Source: Chaetoceros tenuissimus
Taxonomy: Eukaryota; Bacillariophyta; Thalassiosirophyceae; Chaetocerotales; Chaetocerotaceae
NCBI GenBank assembly: GCA_021927905.1
Contig: BLLK01000046.1
Location: 1,337,889-1,401,888, forward strand
Reading direction: 5' to 3'
Length of the DNA stretch: 64,000 nt
A program made the translations under genes and the position numbers. Numbering within the stretch: position 1 is the stretch's first letter; every line of letters begins with the position of its first letter. Below are positions 11,701 through 20,135 of this stretch, in pieces. A model generated the notes under the pieces. The model worked only from the letters and a program-made list of their open reading frames with translations, ran no database searches and was not told the origin of the DNA.

Positions 11701-11914
11701 TCAACTATCGAAATTAAATAGTGAGAATCAAACACTGGAACATGACATCGAGGAATTAAAGAAGAGCCGCAGTGACTTATGGAATAAAGTCCAAGCTGTC
11801 AAAATTGAGAAGAAGTTTGCAAAAAATTGTTCCAAATCTTTGCTCAAGACCAATAAGGAGCTTTTATCAGATCTCAACAATCTAAAATTAGTCCATGCTC
11901 GAAAGTCCAAGTGA
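8702..11914 (+). CDS. Headless myosin-like IQ/coiled-coil protein with N-terminal membrane segment
   Basis: A 1070-residue single exon. Residues about 44-62 (FAIIFIVCVILLAILVI) form one membrane helix. Residues about 115-190 resemble the end of a myosin motor: RVWERFHCFAP, then SYVFGPSVVFFRNRILNQLE followed by EARVRLL, matching the converter and the start of the lever arm. IQ-like segments follow at about 190-300 (AIIKIQSFMRKW, ASLKIQCRVRIM). The remaining 770 residues are heptad-rich coiled coil. No P-loop, switch I or switch II exists, so there is no ATPase motor. The ATG follows a purine-rich leader and has no upstream in-frame exon that I can see. It could be a membrane-anchored, calmodulin-binding scaffold derived from a myosin; the function is inference. 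A missed upstream motor exon is unlikely, since the divergent GPI-like gene starts 333 bases away. Confidence 0.75.
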   Translation: MGINSLSKYSTHIDHQLLRVLTLLRQNNSVDYSDTFSLCSDRTFAIIFIVCVILLAILVIRSNHTTIIQDMCHVLKQEQWWRWKGVQYRGEVIPDSDSNSTHVVMRREIFQNILPYSRVWERFHCFAPSEAWNLEDIKIKVELVLEAFIDAHHVEKNSYVFGPSVVFFRNRILNQLEEARVRLLYSNATKIESQYRAMKQRRRFLTIKNLATKLQHLQREKKYNNVYFPMYNTSVVLQSLYRMRKARNQYRELVQAIIKIQSFMRKWMVLYRCKKMQAASLKIQCRVRIMISKRIFKSCMAKEKKRIQYKLSSLRQDNVSLQTEVTTLEKEMESLTSDLEEECKRRRSAENANRGLSAKLLCLEHDINNLSSIEEEYACLQIDVTMLENEVESLKSKLEEEYKSRECAESRSIELGEKLSLLERTLDNLSSIEEDFKFTLEENNKLKCQLVEMQESNSALRKDHYLLVQEHCKLQGDLEQRHAKINALQNDIAKKEDALLQMEQSMSLSRKETQDKDTHIQDLEEQIALLRKQNEHMNSDLLGLISSYHSFNSMESRDDSEAMPPVQGSRCTDPPNTPNRPKQDKIEQDVQENKQHQLLQPEIDRLEKEISSLHSKLKERDDDLKKAKDDKILFIQLQTELQTTKKDVSESEMKFKEQLKACEDKIALQKEKISSLQGEKYSSIEAIHSLEHKLALLQREIQNRDEATAFESDRVAKLVSKSKETERELEIKGIQLLGRQENDQIIQEQKKTITELKECNLSMGRNNQLLQETLTVNDRIIQEQEKSILELKESQLSLGNQIKLMRESTISTDKDAQHKEQYISDLNVEISSLNEAFAYTKDQMTGLEEQMNLDKEVIQKLRDEVQASHENEHRLSQLIATIEDERDKLQLHIATLEGKLQSNADALSELSDERSSLSMMYVEDSQNLREKISNLEDQLKVSRSQGLKTIGRLHELEREKELNEGEIKLLEMEKDSLQERVDFLLLELEAGKENTEEINAQLSKLNSENQTLEHDIEELKKSRSDLWNKVQAVKIEKKFAKNCSKSLLKTNKELLSDLNNLKLVHARKSK

Positions 11915-12111
11915 AAGTCGTGATCCACGACAAGTGGAAAAGTGTGAGTATGAATGAGGAAACATACAATGGGGAGATTGTATACCAAACATATTTAATA
12001 AAGGAGTAGAGTAAATGTAAAGGTGAAAGTAGACTAAAGTTATATATAACACGGTATTGTAAAACATTTCAAGTATCACTGTACAAATTCATATAAAAAC
12101 AAAAGTACAGC

Positions 12112-13067
12112 CTACTTCTTCTTAACCTTGAGACTCTGCAAGTACGCACCAAGATTCTTTTGTACCTGTTCATTCATGACAAAACCTTTGAAAGCTTCTA
12201 CATCTTCATCTCTAGTAGCATGAAGTTCTTGCAAATACTGCTTACGAGCAAGCATTTTACTAGCATATCGTGCATGAGGAGGAATCTTTGCCCATTGATG
12301 CGCACATTCATAACTTCTCCCTAAAACCTTTTCAATATCTACAACTTCATCCACCATATTGACCCGAAGTGCGTCTGATGGAGTATACAATTTACCCAAC
12401 GAAAGTGCAATTTCCCCTTCACGCTGTCCAACCGTTCTCAACATCAAGTGTCCCAAAAAGGGAGGAGCAACGATTCCAAATTGACTTTCATTCAATCCAA
12501 TAAGAGGGACTTTCTTCCCAGATCCAGAAGACATGATCCGATAATCACAACTCAGAGCCAACATACAACCAGCAGCAGGTGCATTCCCTTCAATAGCACC
12601 AATCACCGCCAATCTACTCCCATATAAATCTAAAAACACTTGTTGAAATGATTTCCAGAATGCAGTCAATCTATCCAAGTCTGGATTGTAAAGTTCGTTT
12701 AAATCTAATCCTGCTGAAAATGTAGATTTACTCAATGAAGCTAGGACCAGTCCTTGTACTTTTGGATTAGCTTCAACTTCCTTGATTCCGGATGAGATTG
12801 CTTCGCACCTTTTAAAAAGGAAACGAATCATCATGAGATATAAGTAATGAAAATATGAAAATACAATTTATAAACGCACATTTCCAAAGAGAGGGAATTG
12901 ACGGGTAGCCTATTCATGGTCAATGTAGCGACGTTACCATCGATTGATGTTTCCACTAGAGATGAGGAAGAAGTGGTCGATGCCACCGCTTGAGAGAAAT
13001 ATCTCGATGCATTTTGTTGAATGCATCTTGCAATTTGGAATTGGGTTCTTGATCCGACGCGTAACAT
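12112..13067 (-). CDS. Mitochondrial delta3,delta2-enoyl-CoA isomerase (ECI1-type)
   Basis: Two exons, 13067-12880 and 12808-12112; the GTGCGT...AAAAG intron joins 188 + 697 bases into 294 codons. The enzyme shifts 3-cis/trans-enoyl-CoA to 2-trans-enoyl-CoA, needed for beta-oxidation of unsaturated fatty acids. Evidence: crotonase fold with PVNSLSLEM, FSAGLDLNELY (CoA pocket/oxyanion hole), APAAGCMLALSCDYRIM (second oxyanion element) and GLNESQFGI carrying the Glu expected as the ECI catalytic base. The N-terminus (MLRVGSRTQFQIARCIQQN) is basic and Ser/Gln-rich without acids, like a mitochondrial presequence. Length and motif order match mammalian ECI1 closely. Convergent with the myosin-like gene. 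Confidence 0.9.
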
Positions 13068-13474
13068 TTCAGGAGGCTCGTGATTAATTATTTTATAAAG
13101 AATAAAGGCAATTATATGAGATAAGGATCAGATCTTTGGTGTGGTGAAGATACATGTAGAGTAATGCATCAGTACATAACAAAGTGTTGTGATGTGCAAA
13201 AAGAAAAGAAGAGAGTGTCAGAGATGTCAGTTGTCAAGATGAGAAGCGTGATTGGAAATAGAGTGTCTTTTCTATATGATTGACTCTTGCATATGACACA
13301 CTATTTTCGCCCTATTTAGTCCCATATTATATTTTCAAAAAAAACTTCAACAGAGTTTGACTGACGCTGATGTGTCAGAAAGTGAAGTTGAATTAGTTGA
13401 CTGGATGAAGAAAGAGAGGAAGCACCATCACTTTCACGTCTATTTCAAATTTAAAACTAACCACAATCGAAACC
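13068..13474. other. Divergent promoter region
   Basis: 407 bases between the divergent starts of the enoyl-CoA isomerase and the plastid DUF1295-type gene. No open frame or repeat of note. An A-rich run sits at about 13337-13344. Both promoters should lie here. Confidence 0.45.
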
Positions 13475-14548
13475 ATGAAGAAGTGTAGTCGTTTACTGCT
13501 TCTTCTGTCTCTTCAATTCGCATCTTCAGTGGCGTTTACTCAACCATCTTCCTTCGCCACTGCTACATCAACAAACAAACATGTCATCAAGAGTAATACT
13601 TTCGCTACAGCTAGACCTAGCAATATGCCTAGTATCAATAGAGGAGGAGCTCTGAACATGGTACCTGTACTCACACAAGCTGCAGCAATTCTTACATCAC
13701 CAACAGTGAAAGCTCTGGCACTAGCTAACATCGTACCAACATGTATAGGTTACTACAAGGTTGAATATGGAGTGAGCTACGCTTATGGAACTGCTACAGT
13801 TGCATCAGCATATCTAGCACTTCAAACCATGCTCGAAGCAAGTGTATCTCCATTCGCTGCCGTTGCAAAACTGCATGCATTAGCGATAATTTTCTATGGA
13901 GTACGTTTGAATCTATTTCTGGGATGGAGAGAATTCTTCAATGAAAGATTGAGACGTATGCGAGAAAGAATTGAAGCACGTCAAAAGAGAAAAGAAGAAG
14001 GTACAGGTATTTTTGGCAGAATTTTGAATCGTACTCCATTCATTTTAAGTTGTAGTATGTTATGGGCTGGACTTGCATCGCCAGCTTTATCCAGTGCAAA
14101 TTTGATCAAAACTGCTTCCATTCCTTCTTGTCCATATGCGCTTTTGGCATACAAGGCACTGGTGGGTATGACTTGGTTTGGGTTTCTTCTTGCAGCAGTT
14201 GGTGATTTTCAAAAGAGTGCTTCCAAGGCTAAGAATGGTTCAGATCACCTTGTGACTAGTGGAGTTTATTCTTTGTTTAGACATCCAAACTATACCGGGG
14301 AATGTATAGGTTGGGGAAGTTCTTTCTTAGCATCGATTGTAGCCGTGATTGGTACCAAGAGTTTGGATGTAGCAAAAAGTGTAGCACCATACTTGACATT
14401 GAGTTCTCTAGGAGTTTTTGGAATCTTTTTCGTTTTAATGATGGCTGCTACAAACTTGGAAACTAGACAAGAGGAGAAATATGGGACATCTCCAGAATAC
14501 AAGACATGGATCGTATCTTCATGGGCTGGGCCAACATTGAAGAAATAG
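13475..14548 (+). CDS. Plastid-targeted DUF1295 / isoprenylcysteine methyltransferase-like membrane protein
   Basis: A 357-residue single exon. The N-terminus is a signal peptide (KKCSRLLLLLSLQFASSVAF) with the ASAF-type cleavage motif SVAF/TQP and a Ser/Thr-rich transit stretch, the standard diatom plastid signal. Several membrane helices follow (about 70-110, 120-155, 190-245, 290-330). The C-terminal part carries the signature shared by DUF1295, steroid 5-alpha-reductase C-terminal and ICMT enzymes: HLVTSGVYSLFRHPNYTGE, then NLETRQEEKYG and YKTWIVSSWAG. In the family the C-terminal helices bind a nucleotide or SAM cofactor. The substrate cannot be told; a plastid lipid or prenyl-type reductase/methyltransferase is plausible. 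Confidence 0.8.
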   Translation: MKKCSRLLLLLSLQFASSVAFTQPSSFATATSTNKHVIKSNTFATARPSNMPSINRGGALNMVPVLTQAAAILTSPTVKALALANIVPTCIGYYKVEYGVSYAYGTATVASAYLALQTMLEASVSPFAAVAKLHALAIIFYGVRLNLFLGWREFFNERLRRMRERIEARQKRKEEGTGIFGRILNRTPFILSCSMLWAGLASPALSSANLIKTASIPSCPYALLAYKALVGMTWFGFLLAAVGDFQKSASKAKNGSDHLVTSGVYSLFRHPNYTGECIGWGSSFLASIVAVIGTKSLDVAKSVAPYLTLSSLGVFGIFFVLMMAATNLETRQEEKYGTSPEYKTWIVSSWAGPTLKK

Positions 14549-14777
14549 GGTTGATTCTTTTGCATTATCTGAAACTTGATTCTTCAGAGCACATATATTC
14601 TAAATAGACTACAACTAGACTACTTAACTGACTTATTTTCTCTTTTCTTTTTCCCACGACCGTTCTCTAAAAACTTATTAGATGTTTACGGTAATATTCA
14701 TAGAAAATATACGGAAAAACGGAGAAAAGGATATGTAAATGTGACAAATTATCCAACTCTCCCCAACACTTATCGCT
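14549..14777. other. Short intergenic stretch before the inverted-repeat element
   Basis: The 3-prime flank of the DUF1295-type gene. AT-rich with no gene. It ends at the left terminal inverted repeat starting at 14778. Confidence 0.5.
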
Positions 14778-14825
14778 GGGCCATGGCGTAAAATCTTTGT
14801 TTTCGGCAAATTGTAATTTTTCGGG
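14778..14825 (+). repeat. Left terminal inverted repeat
   Basis: Starts GGGCCATGGCG. It is 34 bases identical to the inverted right end, then a small mismatch patch, then TTTTTCGGG again shared. Confidence 0.85.
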
Positions 14826-16412
14826 AAAAAAAAAAGAAAATAGGAAGATTCGTGCGTAGTAGGTAATAGGAAGCATTAGAAATCATACGTACGTAAAAGC
14901 TTGGTAAAAGAAAAGGAAAAGGGAAGCATCATGAAAGCTTATTTTGGTGGGGGGGGGGGGGAGATATGAACCGTGGCCCAAATTATTTTCAACGTGGCCC
15001 AAATAGGGTTTCGCATACGGTTCCGGAACCAATCGACCAAAATCAGCTGGAACGGAACCGGAACCAATGGAACCTCCTAAATTAGCCATTTGACACTTAT
15101 TGACTTCATTTCGACGACAATCCACATCATATCGACGACAATAAGAGCTAAAATACTAGAATTTGTAGTTTAGTAAGGTACTCACGTTATTACTTCGAAA
15201 AACTCTACAATACTATTGATTGATGTTGTTTATTCATTCCTCTATGTAGTGGAGTACTTTTCTATTTTGTAAACAAAATACAAATGGATGTACAAGCACC
15301 TATTTAGAAATTTGCTTTGGTCAACTAAAAATCTGGCTGAATGAAGCCCAATTGATCATGCTACCTACAACAAGAGCCAGTAGGAGCTGCTGGAGCGAGC
15401 GAGCTAGCTGTGCGGCTGCAAGGAAACAAGTATTGTTTTCTAGAATTCAAAATTTTACTTTTTAAGTATTGGTTCCCCGAGCTCTAGAGAGCGTAAGAAT
15501 TTCCAATTTGATGGTAGTGTGGAAAGGTTGAGATTGTTTGTACTTGCTTCGGAGAATGATAATAGATTGAGATAACAGGAGGAGGAGGAAGGATGATTCA
15601 GAGGGAAAAGTAAGCTGATGACCTGAACGACGGAGATCGAAAGGAACTGAAGATATCTAATTTTATAAAAGTGTTCCAGGTGATAGTATATACTAATAAT
15701 CTTTGAAGGAAGCGACTGAACGTAATTGTTGTTGAACCATGAGGGTGCAAATGGTTGAAGACATGCTTGATGTGCAATTGTTTGCAAGGTGCAATGGTGA
15801 TCTAGATGAACTATGGACTAAAGCATATATTTAAGGAGTAAAATCTTGGTTTCTTTCATTTCAATTCAATGTTTTCTTCCATGTTAACACTGATTGTATG
15901 TAGAATCTGGTACGGTAAGTACGTACGCTGAAATATGGAACCAAGATGGAACCAACGGGTGGTTCTCGTGGAACCGTGTGCGAATGCCTAGGCCCAAATT
16001 GCATGACTGCAAATTTCAAAAAATATAATTTGGACCACGCAGTGTTGTTGCTATAATGAAACAAATACATGGTTTCATTCAAAACCCATTTAGATACATT
16101 TACTATTGATAAATATACACATGATCGTGGTGGAGGTTTGGTCTCCATCTATCTACTCTGTAAGAAAACATCACTTCAAAACACTATTTTTCAAGAGGAA
16201 TTTTGCGTGGTCCAATTTATTTTTTCAATCATGGTAATAGTAATACATCTCAAAGGTTCATTCAATCTGAACCAAACTCACTTATTGCATAGACCAATAC
16301 GCTATGTTTAATTTATACACTTGACTTCTTAACTTAACTTCAAATATAGAAATATATATCCACATGTTGTTCTCAAAGTGATTCAAAAGATAGATAAATT
16401 GTACAAACCGCT

Positions 16413-16576
16413 CATAGGAATAGTTCTAGCTACAGTATTGACAAAATTACATATCGGAACCACTTTCGTACAATTATATACTTGCTTTTAATTTCATAGG
16501 AATAGTTCTAGCTACAGTATTGACAAAATTACATATCGGAACCACTTTCGTACAATTATATACTTGCTTTTAATTC
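16413..16576 (+). repeat. 82-bp tandem duplication inside the element
   Basis: Units 16413-16494 and 16495-16576, each starting CATAGGAATAGTTC, are identical apart from the last bases. A very recent duplication, or a local assembly artefact. Confidence 0.9.
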
Positions 16577-16845
16577 TATGTATCCATTTTTTGTTCTACT
16601 CTTCATTTGATTGTGCACTGAACATATTTTGTCGTGGTCCAAATTATATTTTTGTAGTGGCCCAAAATGCATGACGGCGTTTTGCGAAAAAATATTTTTT
16701 TTTTCCAAGGGAAGCATGAAGGGGGTAGGGAAGGATCCAAAAATTGCTTACGTCAGCAGAGACGTCTTGAACTTTTATCGTTGAAATTTGTGTGGGACTG
16801 AGTTTCCGTACTGCCTCCTACTACGTACAGCTTTCTCGTATTTTC

Positions 16846-16893
16846 CCCGAAAAATACAGATTTGCCGAAAACAAAGATTTTACGCCATGGCCC
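16846..16893 (-). repeat. Right terminal inverted repeat
   Basis: Inverted partner of 14778-14825. On the minus strand it starts GGGCCATGGCG at 16893. Confidence 0.85.
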
Positions 16894-16977
16894 TGAAATA
16901 AAACGGAAATAACATCCTTGGAACAAGACAAGACTGAGCGTTGCTCGAGTACCCTTGAAAAAGAAATCATCAACATC

Positions 16978-17085
16978 CATCGCTGAAACCTAGATGGTGG
17001 TGGTTGAAGGTGATGGATTCTATCACTAAAACCCGGATAGTGGTGGTTGAAGTTGATGGATTCTATCGCTGAAACTCAGAGATGC
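16978..17085 (+). repeat. Two imperfect ~53-bp tandem units
   Basis: Two units each contain GGTGGTTGAAGKTGATGGATT-type sequence followed by CTATCRCT. They lie just upstream of the secreted propeller-like gene, in its presumed promoter. No coding value seen. Confidence 0.6.
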
Positions 17086-17153
17086 TCAACATGGTGTTCT
17101 TTTTCATATGCCATAATTTATAATATCTCATATTGAAACCAAAACATATCAAG

Positions 17154-19048
17154 ATGAAGTTCCCAATCAAAACTATTACTATGTCCACTCTCCTTGTCTC
17201 CAACTCTCTTGCAGAGATGGAAGACAAGTCCAACGCAGTGCGTTCATTGCGTAATAGCAAAAGAACTAAATCGCCAAAGACTAGTAGCAAATCTTCTAAA
17301 GCTAAAGGCTATGAGATCTGGGCGCCAGACCAATCCAATTCTGTAGCAGATGAAGGAACTCTTGGAAACAAAGGATCCTATTTGTGGATTTGGGATTCCA
17401 AAGATATGGTAGATGTTCACTCTGAACCTACTCCTCTTTCATGCACCCCGAATAAAGCACAGGGCCCTTGTGATATCTATGATATCTTTCCATTGGCACT
17501 TGATGAATACGATGCTGATGGAGTGAAAACTGGTAATACACTTGGAGATCTCAATGGTTTTGGAAGATTCCATGGAGCTCTCAAGGATCCATCGAACAAT
17601 CGCTACATCAACGTAAATATGTTCACTCCATCAGGTGGCTACGTTGGAGTTATGGATACTACTACAAAAGAAGCTATTGGCTTATTCAGAGTTGCAGCTA
17701 CTACTGGTACCGGATCTGAGAGAAGTGTACATATGAGTTTCTGGGCAGTTGATGGAAGTGCAATCATTATTGCTAATCTTCATGGCAAAATGGTAGAACG
17801 CATTGATGTCACACGCAACAGTGATGGGGAGATCACTGATCTATCTTTCAACAGAAGCGCAAGTGTATATCTTGGAAAGGATTTTAGTCTGAAAGCTGAA
17901 CCAACATACTTTCTCGGACACAATGCCTTTGGTAGACCATTGATCGGATCCATTGTAGGCAGCTATGATGATGCTGATACTGGTGATTTAACTCCAGCTC
18001 TAGCTTGCAAAGAAGTAGGGTGTACTGATGCAAATGCTGTAGCAACAGAAGGTGGAGAGCGTACAAATAATGTTCCTGTCTGTCCTATTCCTTCCATGAA
18101 TAGTAATGTATATGTTACAATGGGAGGTGGAGGGCTCTTGGTGCTCAAGGTAAGAAATGAAAACACTTTTTTGAAAAGATAATTGTCCAGAAGTCCAGTT
18201 TATCTCATCACGTTCATACTTTTCGTTTGTGCACCTAGTCAACTGAAACACCTATGCAGATCGTGGGCGAGTATGGCGATGCTATCGTAAATGGAGCAGG
18301 TTGTGCTGGTACTCAGTCTCAAAACCAGGTGTTCTTAAATGCTGGTGTTTCCGCAAGTGGTGCCGGTTCTGATCAATCTACATTTACCCTCTATACACTT
18401 GATGATACTCTCTACTCCGGACCTTCTACAATGCAAAACTATCCTCCAGCGCAACAAGTATTCAAGGACTCTTCCAATACCAATACTCTTGGAAATGTCG
18501 ATGGAGTAGTATCCACTGATTCTACAGGCCAGATTCCTCAACACACAACTCGTCGCGATTCTCACGGAGCTGTCAACACTATTGATGGAAAATACGTTCA
18601 TGTCGCTGATCGCATTCAAAATGTTGTTGAGGTCTTTGACGCAGAGACTTATGAACATGTAAGCACATACGATCTTGTCAGTATGGATGGGCAGTCTGGA
18701 AGAAGCGGTCCAAGTGGAGCTTGTCGCATCAAAAGTGTTACGGATGATGCTGGACTTGTATTGAATGATCCAGCACCAGACCTTATGGACATTACCCCAG
18801 ATGGAAAGTATATTGTGATAGGTTTCAGAGGTCCTGCTCCTGTCACAGTTGGTCACGCCGCTCAAGGATCTTGTCCAGGTGTTGGTATTGTTGAGGTTAC
18901 TAAGGGAGGGAAATCTGGAAAGCTTGTGAATGTGCTGAGAGCAAGCAATGTTACCCCAGATTCGGTAGGCATTACAGTTACGGGTGGACATGATTACATT
19001 GGAAAAGAGCGTAGTGATGTTCATCAAGTTACTGTGATTTCCAAGTAA
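17154..19048 (+). CDS. Secreted beta-propeller-like protein of unknown function
   Basis: Exons 17154-18149 and 18239-19048 (GTAAGA...CCTAG intron, phase 0) give a 601-residue protein. I start at the ATG at 17154; the frame upstream opens only with non-ATG codons. The N-terminus (MKFPIKTITMSTLLVSNSLA) is a signal peptide, followed by a basic KRTKSPKTSSKSSKAKG linker. The rest has spaced blade-like strands: YVGVMDTTTKEAIGLF, GKMVERIDVT, HGAVNTIDGKYVHVADR, NVVEVFDAETYEHVSTYDL, DITPDGKYIVIGFRG. These resemble YVTN/lactonase-type propellers. Paired Cys (CTPNKAQGPC, CKEVGC) fit an extracellular protein. The ligand or activity is unknown. Confidence 0.75.
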
Positions 19049-19117
19049 TAAATTTCTACATGGACACATCAAGAATTTTTAAATCTCATAGAACAAACGA
19101 TAATTGTAAGAACACGT

Positions 19118-19822
19118 TTAGATATCATCCCAATCAATTGGATCCTCCTCTTCTCCCGAAGGAACAATATCTGTGTTATCATCATCCTCAGAGATTTCTA
19201 TTCTCTCTCGCTGTTGATACATGGATAAATCAAATGACTTGCTCCTCTTCATCACATCAGCAACTATAGCTTTGGCTGTTTCCCTGTCACAGTCAACTGT
19301 AATCAGTCGATAGTCTACACCCCAGATTGCATTTTTCTTTACAGCTTCCCAATCGACAGGTGGCATAGAATCTATTTTCGACAAGATATCCCTTTCATCA
19401 GAACCATCACTAACTTTAGATCCGCACTGAATATCAGGTTGTAAACCAGAATATTTCGCCTCAAGTACATTTTCTACAATGTCTTTCATAAACGCTTGAT
19501 CATTCTTGACTCGTAATGTAGAGAAATCAATCAAAACAGTATCACAATCTGCCTTCTTCTCAATTATACAACAGATCTCTTCCAAGGCATCGCATCTCTG
19601 TCTGAATATGTTCTCAAGGGGACTACCTTTTCGACGTCTGCGATATCCAGTTCCTCGAACAGTGAGATAGTCAGCTTGTTTGGCCAAGTCAAATAATTTT
19701 CGTTCGTTTTGATTCAGCCTATGGCAGACTAGGCTACTTCCCGTTCCTCTCCTTCTGGCTGCCTTCCCGTAGCTGATTCGCTCAACATCATCTAGTCTTG
19801 GTCGAAACACTTTCTCTATCAT
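19118..19822 (-). CDS. Conserved protein of unknown function
   Basis: 234 residues from the ATG at 19822; the frame extends upstream only to a GTG. Residues 15-80 form a dense basic block: ISYGKAARRRGTGSSLVCHR, LNQNERKLFDLAKQ, DYLTVRGTGYRRRRKGSPL. It looks strongly conserved in style and could bind nucleic acid. It is followed by RCDALEEICCIIEKKAD and DTVLIDFSTLR. The C-terminus is acidic and ends DPIDWDDI. I do not recognise a named family. Convergent with the propeller gene and divergent from the membrane-protein gene at 20136. Confidence 0.65.
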   Translation of the reverse strand: MIEKVFRPRLDDVERISYGKAARRRGTGSSLVCHRLNQNERKLFDLAKQADYLTVRGTGYRRRRKGSPLENIFRQRCDALEEICCIIEKKADCDTVLIDFSTLRVKNDQAFMKDIVENVLEAKYSGLQPDIQCGSKVSDGSDERDILSKIDSMPPVDWEAVKKNAIWGVDYRLITVDCDRETAKAIVADVMKRSKSFDLSMYQQRERIEISEDDDNTDIVPSGEEEDPIDWDDI

Positions 19823-19958
19823 GTTGTAGTCTTGTTGGTGTGATTTATATACTACTCTTTCTTTCAAAATAAATTGGGTGGTTGTATGAAAATGTGAAAA
19901 AATCACTTCTTTGGATGTGCTGTTTTTTCTTCGTCAGTCAGAAATTAGAGTTCGCATC

Positions 19959-19973
19959 TTGGCGCGCGCAAAA
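19959..19973. promoter_or_regulatory. E2F-like palindromic site
   Basis: TTGGCGCGCGCAAAA is close to the E2F/DP consensus TTTSSCGC in both orientations. It lies in the 313-bp divergent spacer between the genes starting at 19822 (-) and 20136 (+). Factor binding is inference. Confidence 0.35.
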
Positions 19974-20135
19974 TATTCACCTCATTTTTCTGAAAAAGAA
20001 GCCTGTGTCACAAGACACTTCTCATTCATGATGAAATACACCTTTCATTACTACTTTAATGCACGATAAGATATTATACAATATATTTTTGAAACAACCA
20101 ATACATAAAGCTACACTATACATATATACATTTCA

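Larger units (their letters stand above)
14778..16893. mobile_element. 2.1-kb non-autonomous element with terminal inverted repeats
   Basis: The sequence GGGCCATGGCGTAAAATCTT at 14778 reappears inverted, ending at 16893. The first 34 bases of the two ends are identical, and similarity continues to about 48 bases (14778-14825 and 16846-16893) and more loosely beyond. Inside there is no transposase frame. Instead there are smaller inverted modules: CGTGGYCCAAATTAT at about 14973, 16025 (inverted) and 16632, and a GGTTCC-rich block near 15020 mirrored near 15975. There is also a 13-G run (14949-14961) and an 82-bp duplication. The layout fits a non-autonomous TIR transposon, perhaps a composite. 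I see no clear target-site duplication: flanks TATCGCT and TGAAATA differ. Old age or a different true boundary would explain that. Confidence 0.7.

Noticed and set aside
15455-16311. Open frames inside the inverted-repeat element as possible transposase
   Set aside because: At most ~110 codons, with no catalytic motif pattern, and they run through inverted repeat modules.
17133-17153. Earlier start of the secreted propeller-like protein
   Set aside because: The codon is TTG. The ATG at 17154 directly gives a clean signal peptide.
19823-19906. N-terminal extension of the conserved unknown protein
   Set aside because: Starts on GTG and adds no family-like sequence.
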